From NCBI GenBank assembly GCA_910584235.1, contig CAJTZD010000030.1, forward strand, positions 4,031-49,458: DNA of 45,428 bases, written 5' to 3'. Origin of the DNA: an uncultured Acetatifactor sp. GTDB taxonomy: Bacteria; Bacillota; Clostridia; Lachnospirales; Lachnospiraceae. A model generated the notes under the pieces. That model did no database searches and was not told where the DNA came from. It saw only the letters and a program-made list of their open reading frames with translations. Position numbers and translations under genes: made by a program. This document shows positions 7,951 through 15,513 of this stretch, piece by piece (the stretch's first letter is position 1; each line of letters opens with the position of its first letter).

Positions 7951-9606
7951 TTATTCTGAAAAAGAATCCTTTCTTCTAACCTCCCTATATTCAGCCGGCG
8001 ACATCCCGTAAAAATTTTTAAAGGCTCTCCCAAAAGAATAGGCGTACTGATAGCCTGTTTTTTCTGCTACCTCCTGGATTTTACAGTTAGACGTACCCAA
8101 AAGAGCCGCTGCCAAAGCCATCCTTTTTTGGTAGATATACTCCGTTATGGTAACTTCATATACCTGCTTGAACAGCCTTGACAGATAGCTGGCGTTAAAT
8201 CCTCCTATCTCTGCCAGTTTTGTCAGAGACAAATCCTGCGCCAGATGCTCTTCAATATAATCACAGATTCTTTTCAATGCCTTATCCGTCAAATTTCTCT
8301 CGTCATTTCCCAAAAGCCTGAAAACGGCATCCGATACCTCATATAGATAATGCAAAGAGTCCTCCCATGATGCGTGCTCATCAATCTTAGTCAGCTTATA
8401 CAGGCCTATATGAAACGCAATCCGTTCGTTCAGCTGATTTTCATTGATAAACTGCAGAAGCAGTACGGAAACGCTGTAGTAGATCTGCATTCCACGGAAA
8501 TCATGGCGGCTTCTGCTCTTGAGCATTTCTTCTCCAACCTCTCCGAGCACCTCAAAAAAATCCTCCCTCCTGCACAGTTCCAGATGCGCCCTGAGCGCCG
8601 GGATTTTCATCATGGTTTTCCCCGGTTCTGCCTGCTCCCTGCGGACGCTGAGCGCCTCTACATGAGCGATCACATCCTTTTCCTTTCCAAGGCCTCCCAC
8701 CATAATCTGCTTCATTCTGAAAAACATACCCGTGATCTCATGACAGTCGATTGCCGTAGACTCTATTACCACGGAGAAGCTCCGCCCTCCCAGCCTCTCA
8801 AAAAAGGTCTGGGAATATTCAATACCTCCCCGCACCACAGTAAAAACTCTCGCCATATCATCATTTTCCTGCTCTTTGGGCTGCACCAATCCCATACCCC
8901 AGTGTCCCTCTACGATATCCATATATAAATTAATATCTGCAGGCAGATTCTTTCTGATAATTTGGTTTGCCCTCTCCAGCAGAGCATATATCTTAGCCGG
9001 CTGCTCTGTCTGATCGCTTTCCTTATCTATCCTTACCAAAAATAGCAGAATCTTCCTGTTCAGTTCAACGGAAATTCCTGCTTTTTGGGCATGTTCTGAC
9101 AGTTCATCCTTTCCGAGAGCGGACAGTTCCCCTTTTAAAAGGCTCCCCATAAACTCCCTTCCCTCCCACAGTTTCATCCGCTCCATGTCCTGTCTGTACT
9201 TTTCCTGTAAAGCTTCCTGCTCTATCTCACTTTGAAGTTCGTCAAACGAATCCCTCACGGTCTTTATGATTACTTCATCATCTTCATTTTTCAAAAGATA
9301 TCTCACGTCTTTGTTGTTGAAAATCTGATACATATCGTCAAATTTACCATACCCTGTAAGAAATACGACCTTACATCTGGGCCAATTCCGTTTGATTTTC
9401 TGAAAGAGGGTAATACCGTCCATTCCCGGCATTTTAATGTCCGTCAAAACCACATCAAATTTTATCTTATTCAGCAGTTCAAGTGCCTGAAAAGCGGAAC
9501 ATGCCGCATACACATCCGTTGTATATTCAAAATCGCAGCGAAACATCTCCTCCAGCCACATTAATGTTTCCTGTTCATCGTCCACAATCAGCAAATTCAT
9601 GTTCAT
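7951..9606 (-). CDS. AraC-type response regulator, YesN-like
   Basis: A 551-residue protein with an N-terminal receiver domain (MNLLIVDDEQET; phosphoacceptor Asp56 in VLTDIKMPGMDG), a long central region without recognisable motifs (about 135-440), and a C-terminal pair of AraC helix-turn-helix motifs (LTKLAEIGGFNASYLSRLF and VAEKTGYQYAYSFGRAFK). This is the standard YesN layout. Its ATG overlaps the TGA of the histidine kinase gene as ATGA, so the two are translationally coupled. Expected role: phosphorylated by the kinase, it activates the transporter operon that starts 93 bp downstream. Confidence 0.94.
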   Translation of the reverse strand: MNMNLLIVDDEQETLMWLEEMFRCDFEYTTDVYAACSAFQALELLNKIKFDVVLTDIKMPGMDGITLFQKIKRNWPRCKVVFLTGYGKFDDMYQIFNNKDVRYLLKNEDDEVIIKTVRDSFDELQSEIEQEALQEKYRQDMERMKLWEGREFMGSLLKGELSALGKDELSEHAQKAGISVELNRKILLFLVRIDKESDQTEQPAKIYALLERANQIIRKNLPADINLYMDIVEGHWGMGLVQPKEQENDDMARVFTVVRGGIEYSQTFFERLGGRSFSVVIESTAIDCHEITGMFFRMKQIMVGGLGKEKDVIAHVEALSVRREQAEPGKTMMKIPALRAHLELCRREDFFEVLGEVGEEMLKSRSRHDFRGMQIYYSVSVLLLQFINENQLNERIAFHIGLYKLTKIDEHASWEDSLHYLYEVSDAVFRLLGNDERNLTDKALKRICDYIEEHLAQDLSLTKLAEIGGFNASYLSRLFKQVYEVTITEYIYQKRMALAAALLGTSNCKIQEVAEKTGYQYAYSFGRAFKNFYGMSPAEYREVRRKDSFSE

Positions 9607-11333
9607 TTCTCTACTTCTCCTTTTCCAATACAGATAGCGATGGCCATTCCCCCCAGCCCGCTTCTCTGTACCCTAAGTCCGGCATGTCCACGAAAATAAT
9701 TCTGCAGCCGCATATGAATATTGTAGATACCTGTAATTTCTCCCTGTTTTCCATGGGTAAGCGCGTCATGAATCTCCTCCAGCTTACTGTCTGTCATATC
9801 CTCTCCGTTGTCTTCTGCCCAAATCTGCCACTCGCTCTCTTCTTCCCGGAAATGCACCCAAAGCAGGCCGTTTTCCATCTTATTTTCCAGCCCGTACTTA
9901 AACGCATTTTCCAACAATGGCTGCAAAATCAGTCTGGGAACTTCAATAAGCTCCAGCCCATAGGGCGTTTCCTCAAAATCAATCGATATACGGTTTACAA
10001 AACGCGCTCCCTGAATTGCCGCATAGCTTTTTGCATGTTCTGCTTCCAGCTTAAAAGGTACATAGTCAGACTCATTTCTGGTCAGGTATTGAAAATAATT
10101 ACCCAGATATCTTGCCAGTTGTTCCGCATTTTCATAGTCATGTCTTTTAATTCTCTGACTGAGAAGAAAAAAGCTATTATAGAAAAAATGGGGAGCTATC
10201 TGAGCCTGAAGCTGTTTCATCTGTGCTCTCTGGGTCAGATTCGTCTGCACATATACTTCGTTGATCAGCCTTTCAATCTGATCTTCCATATCATTAAACC
10301 CCTCATACAGATAGCGAAATTCATCCTTTCGGCATTCAGTAATATGCTCTTTCCAGTTTCCTCCCTGAACTCTTTTAAAAGCGCTCAATAAGATATTGAT
10401 CGGCTGGTTCAGGGATGCCCCATAGCCAATTCCCAGAATAGCCGCCGCAACAAGCATGATGCCCAATACCAGAAAAGAAAGATTTCTGAACAATATTACA
10501 GGCTCCATGGCCGAGGCTTCCAATTCATACTGAACAAATAAGCCGAGCTCCCCGTATCCGCCGACAAAAACAAGATAATCTTTCCCATTTACCTTTAACC
10601 TCTGTATTTTGTCATACGCATCATTCTGCTTCTCCAGCGAATCCAGCAGGCTTCTTCCCACATACTCGCCGCTGCTGTATTCTACCAGCACATCGTCCGC
10701 TTCATTGCACCAAAACGCCCCGCTGTTTTCCGATGCATTTACAATTTCAAGTTTTCTTGTGATCTGCTCTTTTGAAAAAGAAAGCACAAAGACATGGTAA
10801 GGAATAGAATCCGACTGTATTTTGGGCACTCCTGTCTTTACAACAAAAAATTGATTTCCATCATAATGAATCCTGTCATCCGCATAGTTCAGATACCATC
10901 TCATTTTTTCCATATCGGCATCATTCATTTCGTATACGATTTCAGGCATAATCTTATATCCTGACCTGGGAAGATACAATACGCCTCCGGAAATCAGGTT
11001 GCTGATTCCTGTCACCCCTCCGAGTCTCTCTTTCACAGACAACAGACAATCTCTCTTCTCATAATCATCAATATTCATTTCCGGGCTGACAATAAAGGTC
11101 AATTTCCTGTCGCTGAAAAAATCTGCCTGCAGCTGTTGGACATGCTCTATTTCATTGTCAAATACCTGCATGAAATACTCTGCCTGGGAATACAGCTTTT
11201 CATAAGTAGCTTTTCTTACAAGCCGACTGGCCTGATGATATATAAAGCTGAACGCTGTCATTGTCAGGAGAATAACAATTCCGAAACCGAATATTAATTT
11301 CGTGACAATTGAATTTTGCCAATCCTTTTTCAT
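9603..11333 (-). CDS. Sensor histidine kinase, YesM-like
   Basis: A 576-residue membrane sensor. Helix one is at about residues 10-32 (IVTKLIFGFGIVILLTMTAFSFI), a roughly 250-residue extracellular domain follows, then helix two (LSFLVLGIMLVAAAILGIGYG), a HAMP-like segment, the His_kinase block AQIAPHFFYNSFFLL with His382, and a C-terminal ATPase domain (LLENAFKYGLEN). Most relatives have NPHFLYN; here the Asn is Ala. I place the start at ATG 11333, not at the in-frame GTG 11366, because this ATG overlaps the stop of an upstream small ORF as ATGA and that ORF has the better ribosome site. Confidence 0.92.
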   Translation of the reverse strand: MKKDWQNSIVTKLIFGFGIVILLTMTAFSFIYHQASRLVRKATYEKLYSQAEYFMQVFDNEIEHVQQLQADFFSDRKLTFIVSPEMNIDDYEKRDCLLSVKERLGGVTGISNLISGGVLYLPRSGYKIMPEIVYEMNDADMEKMRWYLNYADDRIHYDGNQFFVVKTGVPKIQSDSIPYHVFVLSFSKEQITRKLEIVNASENSGAFWCNEADDVLVEYSSGEYVGRSLLDSLEKQNDAYDKIQRLKVNGKDYLVFVGGYGELGLFVQYELEASAMEPVILFRNLSFLVLGIMLVAAAILGIGYGASLNQPINILLSAFKRVQGGNWKEHITECRKDEFRYLYEGFNDMEDQIERLINEVYVQTNLTQRAQMKQLQAQIAPHFFYNSFFLLSQRIKRHDYENAEQLARYLGNYFQYLTRNESDYVPFKLEAEHAKSYAAIQGARFVNRISIDFEETPYGLELIEVPRLILQPLLENAFKYGLENKMENGLLWVHFREEESEWQIWAEDNGEDMTDSKLEEIHDALTHGKQGEITGIYNIHMRLQNYFRGHAGLRVQRSGLGGMAIAICIGKGEVEK

Positions 11334-11443
11334 ATGCGGACACCCACCCCTCTGTCTGCAAACCACTCGTTAAAACTCCCGATAAAAATCATCTTCAAAC
11401 ACGGAACCAGCCAGGATTCTGGATTCATATAATATTTTGCCAT
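11330..11443 (-). CDS. 37-aa leader ORF coupled to the histidine kinase
   Basis: ATG at 11443 is preceded by GGGAGGG (about 5-nt gap), the best ribosome site in this leader. The frame encodes 37 residues, starting MAKYYMNPESWLVPCLKM and ending RGVGVRI. Its TGA overlaps the kinase ATG (ATGA at 11333-11330), while the kinase itself lacks a well-spaced ribosome site. This arrangement suggests that kinase translation depends on translation of the small ORF. The peptide is not recognised. It may be a true small protein or only a coupling device. Confidence 0.5.
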   Translation of the reverse strand: MAKYYMNPESWLVPCLKMIFIGSFNEWFADRGVGVRI

Positions 11444-11500
11444 ATCATCCCTCCCGTTTCCCTAAAATATTTGGGGCATTCGCCGACTCTCCCCATATAA

Positions 11501-11506
11501 TTATAT
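11501..11506 (-). promoter_or_regulatory. Possible -10 element for the kinase/regulator operon
   Basis: A minus-strand TATAAT sits in an AT-rich stretch about 60 bp before the 37-codon leader ORF. No good -35 hexamer is visible 16-18 bp upstream, so the assignment is weak; the position is approximate to a few bases. The rest of 11444-11694 shows no coding signal. Confidence 0.3.
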
Positions 11507-11694
11507 TTTAAAGTCTGGTATCGTTTATTTCCATTCACACATTTTTACTTTCATAACTCGGCTTTACTTCTTTTGCTTATCATCCTGTGTATTTCTGTAT
11601 CTAGTACCCTTTCAACATGACGTTGTTCAGCCACTAGTGAATCTTATCATAAAAATACAGGAAATTTCCACTGTTTTCAGTGATGATAAGAAAG

Positions 11695-11723
11695 TTGACA
11701 AAATCCCGCCGGAAACGTACAAT
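11695..11723 (+). promoter_or_regulatory. Strong sigma-A promoter of the hybrid kinase operon
   Basis: TTGACA (11695-11700), a 17-bp spacer and TACAAT (11718-11723). It matches the consensus at 11 of 12 positions and lies about 50 bp before the kinase ATG, which has AAAAGGAG at 11756-11763. This should be a strong, largely constitutive promoter for the two following genes. Confidence 0.8.
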
Positions 11724-11771
11724 GATAGAAAAGGATAAAGGGCAGCTGCCCCACCAAAAGGAGTTCAGGGG

Positions 11772-13655
11772 ATGGATAGGGAAAAAAGGATTGGCGCGGA
11801 AACGAAAAAAGGATATCTTATCGTGGAATCCGGACCGGACAGGCCTTTCAGAATTTTGTATGCGGATAGGGCGGCCTGCGACATGACCGGAATGTCCATG
11901 GACGAATTGCTGGCTGTCCGGACTCCCGGGGCGGTTCCCGAGTATCTGGAAAGCATACCTGTCACCCTGGACGCTTCCCACCGGCTCTGGATCCTGAACA
12001 CCACAGACAGCCGCCTAGAGAGCGAGGCCGAGCTGATCCGGATGAACCAGAAGCTGGAGGAGGCCCTGAATGCGGCGGAAGCGGCCAACCAGGCCAAAAG
12101 CGCTTTCCTCTCCAATATGTCCCACGATATCCGCACCCCCATGAATGCCATCGCCGGCATGACCTCCATCGCCCTGTCCCACATCGATGAAAAGGCCCGG
12201 GTGCAGGACTGCCTCCACAAGATACAGACGGCCTCGGCCCATCTCATGAGCCTGGTCAACGACGTTCTGGACATCTCCCGCATAGACAGCGGGCGGCTGA
12301 GCCTCAACGAGGAGCTGTTCTCCCTGGCAGACCTCATCCATGACGTAACAGTCATCGTGCGCCCTCAGGCAGCACAAAAGGGACATAGCATGAAAATGGA
12401 AATCGGGCAGATCTACGAGGAAAGCCTCATCGGCGATTCCCTGCGTCTGCGGCAGATTTTTGTAAACATAATCAACAATGCCATAAAATACACCCCTGAG
12501 GGCGGAAATATCCAGGTCCGTTTCTCCCAGTATCAGGCCCGGGACAAAGCACAGGATGCAAAAGACTGCCTGTGGCTGGACTTTGTCTGTCAGGACGACG
12601 GCATCGGCATGAGCCGGGAATTTCTGGAACGCATCTTTATGCCCTTTGAGCGGGCCAGCAATTTTACCATGAGCAAAATCGAGGGCACGGGCCTGGGCAT
12701 GTCCATCGTAAAAAGCCTTACGGACCGCATGGGCGGCCGGATAGAGATAGAGAGTAAAGAGGGCGCCGGCAGCCGGTTTCACATAGAGTTCCCCCTGACC
12801 GTCATGCCGGGAAACCGCAAGCCCTGGAACGCTCTGGCGGGAAAGACCGTGCTCATTGCCGAAAGCGCCGACCCCCTGGCAGAGAAGATGGAAATCTGCC
12901 TGCAGGAGGAAAACATCCGCACCGGGCGGGTCAGGAACGCGCTGGATGCCGTAGCATGGCTGACTCAGGCTAAGAGCGAGGGCCGTATGCCCTGCGCCCT
13001 GCTTCTGGGGCAGGAGCTTGACGATATGCCCGTCTTTGAGTTGGCTGCCCATGTGCGGCAGTCGGCAGGGCCGGATTTTCCTGTTATATTGATCTCCGAG
13101 GCCGACTGGGCCCAGATGGAGTACCGGGCCGCCCGGGCGGGCATCAGCGCTTTCGTGCCCTGTCCCCTGTTCAAGAGCAGGCTTTTAGACACCCTTTCCA
13201 ATCTTCTGGAGGGTAAACCGGAGGACGGAGAAGCCGATATCACAGCCAGTATGGATTACAGCGGCTGCCATGTGCTGCTGGTGGAGGACAATGAGCTGAA
13301 CCAGGAAATCGCCCTGGAGATGCTGGCCGGAAGCGGCGTCCATGCTGAGGTGGCGGACAACGGGGCCGATGCTTTGGAGAAATTCAAGTTGTCCCCCGAG
13401 GGCTATTATGATCTGATTTTCATGGATGTCCAGATGCCTGTGATGAACGGTTACGAGTCCACTATGCACATCCGCACCCTGCCCAGGCCCGATGCCCAGG
13501 AGGTCTGGATTGTGGCAATGACCGCCAACGCATTTGTGGAGGACATCCGCACCGCCAGAGAGGCGGGCATGAACGAGCATCTGGCAAAGCCTGTGAATCT
13601 GGAACAGCTCCGGGAGATTCTCCACAGGCAGCTGGGAAAGGCGAAAAAGGAATAA
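11772..13655 (+). CDS. Hybrid sensor histidine kinase / response regulator
   Basis: A 627-residue cytoplasmic protein with no membrane helix. Residues 10-80 look like a PAS-type sensor (FRILYADRAACDMTGMS). A short coiled coil leads to the HisKA domain (SNMSHDIRTPMN, His118), then the ATPase domain with N box (INNAIKYTPEGG) and G box (GTGLGMSIVK). Residues about 345-475 resemble a receiver but the acidic pocket and phosphoacceptor Asp are not recognisable (VLIAESADPLAEK), so it is probably degenerate. A full receiver follows (VLLVEDNELNQE; Asp552 in IFMDVQMPVMNG). The next gene starts 4 bp after its stop. The signal and final target are unknown; the HD-GYP-like neighbour is the obvious partner. 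Confidence 0.93.
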   Translation: MDREKRIGAETKKGYLIVESGPDRPFRILYADRAACDMTGMSMDELLAVRTPGAVPEYLESIPVTLDASHRLWILNTTDSRLESEAELIRMNQKLEEALNAAEAANQAKSAFLSNMSHDIRTPMNAIAGMTSIALSHIDEKARVQDCLHKIQTASAHLMSLVNDVLDISRIDSGRLSLNEELFSLADLIHDVTVIVRPQAAQKGHSMKMEIGQIYEESLIGDSLRLRQIFVNIINNAIKYTPEGGNIQVRFSQYQARDKAQDAKDCLWLDFVCQDDGIGMSREFLERIFMPFERASNFTMSKIEGTGLGMSIVKSLTDRMGGRIEIESKEGAGSRFHIEFPLTVMPGNRKPWNALAGKTVLIAESADPLAEKMEICLQEENIRTGRVRNALDAVAWLTQAKSEGRMPCALLLGQELDDMPVFELAAHVRQSAGPDFPVILISEADWAQMEYRAARAGISAFVPCPLFKSRLLDTLSNLLEGKPEDGEADITASMDYSGCHVLLVEDNELNQEIALEMLAGSGVHAEVADNGADALEKFKLSPEGYYDLIFMDVQMPVMNGYESTMHIRTLPRPDAQEVWIVAMTANAFVEDIRTAREAGMNEHLAKPVNLEQLREILHRQLGKAKKE

Positions 13656-13659
13656 CGCT

Positions 13660-15513
13660 ATGGAGCCATATCAGGAAGAATACATTGCAAACTTAAAAGA
13701 AATCTCCGGCCTGGCAGCCGAGAGCAGACAGGAACTCCAGAGCTTCGATGCCTTTCTGGAAAAAAAGCTTGCGTGCAAAAAGCGCCATGAACAGGCTGTG
13801 GAACGGAACATGACATTGCTGCGGGAAAACCTTTTTCCCCTGCTGGACCGCCTGTTTGAGGCAGACGGAGCGGAGCTGGCAAATCTGACCGAGTTCGCCG
13901 GGGTGCTTTTCGACGGGCGAAACGAATTGGACATAGGACTGTTCTGTCAGATTCACCGGGCCTTGCTGAGCAGAGCCCGGGTACAAAAGGATCAAAATGC
14001 CATGATATGTGAGCTGTACTGGCTGGGAATAGGGTACAACAGCCTCTGCAGCAAGCTGCTGGGACTGGACTACGCTGCCGGGGAGCGCTATACCTCCCAG
14101 ATGCGGCTTTGCTTCATGGAGGCCGCCGCCTATCTGAAATATTTCGATGAGATTTCCGACAGCGGCACAAAAGGGTACATCCTGCGCTCCCGGGCCAATG
14201 TATCCCTGGGACAGTTCAAATCTCCCAGCGAGAAAATCCGCCTGGTGAAATACACCCTGCAGATTCTCCAGGACAAATGGTATCAGGAGAAAGCCCCGGA
14301 GCTTCCCTGGAGCCGTTTCATCTACATGACCCACTTGCAGATGGCTGCCAGCATCTCCCGCAGCAGGGAAAAGGCCATGACGCCCGAGGACATCGCCGCC
14401 GTGATGGAATCGGTGTATGTGGTCTATGATCAGCAATGGGCACAGGCGAAAGAAAATGGACAGCACCCTCCCGTGCGGGCCACTTTTTCCTATGACTCCA
14501 TCAACTATTACTGCGGTCTCAACACACTGGACGAACTGCTGCACAAAATGGAGCTGCTCATGGACAGGGCGGAGGAAAACGATTACTCTCCGGACGGCGT
14601 CTATGCCATGATTTCCCTGCCGGCCTTTTACTGTAACTTTCTGCAGGAAAATCCGGAAAAGCTTCCCGAGCGGACCGAATACCTGGAAAGCCTTTACAGG
14701 CGGGCCTCCGCCTATGTGGCGGGCTTTCCCCGGGCCTCAGAGAACGAGACGCTTTTTTTCGCCCTGCGGCAATTGATGCTGGTATTCGTGGAAACGAAAA
14801 ACAGTATGTCCTACGGCACTCTCCTGGAACGGCTCCTGATACGCTTCATGCCGGAAACCTATGTACATTCCTGCACTGTGGGCAAGGCAGCAGCCGCTTT
14901 CTGCCGGGTTCTTTTGGGGGAGGAGCCGGGCTTTTTTGACGATATGGATTTCATAAGGGAAATCACGGATTTCCGGGAAAAAGAAAACGCCGTGACGGAT
15001 TATGCCAGGAAGTGCGGCCTGTACCATGACACAGGCAAAATCGGCCTCACCAATCTGTATGCCCTGACTGCAAGACAGTGGTTCGAGGATGAATACACAA
15101 TGGCCAGACTGCACACACAGCTTGGAGGAGAGCGGCTGGCCAATCAGCTTTCCACGAAACGCTATGCTCCCGTCGCACTGGGCCATCACGTCTGGTATGA
15201 CGGTTCCAGTGGCTATCCGGAGACTTATGTCCGGCTGGAAAGCCCTTACAGACAGATGGTGGATATCATCGGACTCATGGACTGGCTGGACAATGTGACC
15301 TACACCTCGTATCTATATACCGGCATGCAAAAGACATTTGAAGAAGCTGTCCAGGAGGCTGCCCTGTTAGGAGGAAAACGCTTCTCCCCGCTGCTGACGG
15401 AACGGCTTATGGACAAAGCCCTGTCGGAAAAGCTGGAGGGTGTTTTCAAAGACAGCCGCCGGCAAGCCTGCCGGCAGCTGTATGAAGCGGCAAAGAATCC
15501 TACTCTACAATAA
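13660..15513 (+). CDS. HD-GYP-like phosphohydrolase with a long helical N-terminus
   Basis: A 617-residue protein. Residues 1-390 are helical and not recognised. The C-terminal part follows the HD-GYP layout: His403 (YVHSCTVG), His456-Asp457 in HDTGKIGL, His485 (HTQLGGERL), His509-His510, and Asp541 (GLMDWLDN), so all metal ligands are present. The signature loop reads HHVWYDGSSGYP where the family has HHExxDGxGYP: the Glu is replaced and one residue is inserted before GYP. HD-GYP proteins hydrolyse cyclic di-GMP or related dinucleotides; the altered loop makes the substrate uncertain. It is co-transcribed with the hybrid kinase, and its 3' end overlaps the convergent gene by 14 bp. Confidence 0.88.
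   Translation: MEPYQEEYIANLKEISGLAAESRQELQSFDAFLEKKLACKKRHEQAVERNMTLLRENLFPLLDRLFEADGAELANLTEFAGVLFDGRNELDIGLFCQIHRALLSRARVQKDQNAMICELYWLGIGYNSLCSKLLGLDYAAGERYTSQMRLCFMEAAAYLKYFDEISDSGTKGYILRSRANVSLGQFKSPSEKIRLVKYTLQILQDKWYQEKAPELPWSRFIYMTHLQMAASISRSREKAMTPEDIAAVMESVYVVYDQQWAQAKENGQHPPVRATFSYDSINYYCGLNTLDELLHKMELLMDRAEENDYSPDGVYAMISLPAFYCNFLQENPEKLPERTEYLESLYRRASAYVAGFPRASENETLFFALRQLMLVFVETKNSMSYGTLLERLLIRFMPETYVHSCTVGKAAAAFCRVLLGEEPGFFDDMDFIREITDFREKENAVTDYARKCGLYHDTGKIGLTNLYALTARQWFEDEYTMARLHTQLGGERLANQLSTKRYAPVALGHHVWYDGSSGYPETYVRLESPYRQMVDIIGLMDWLDNVTYTSYLYTGMQKTFEEAVQEAALLGGKRFSPLLTERLMDKALSEKLEGVFKDSRRQACRQLYEAAKNPTLQ

Noticed and set aside
12015..13052. Minus-strand open frame of 345 codons
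   Set aside because: Shadow of the hybrid kinase; the opposite strand has HisKA, ATPase and receiver motifs.
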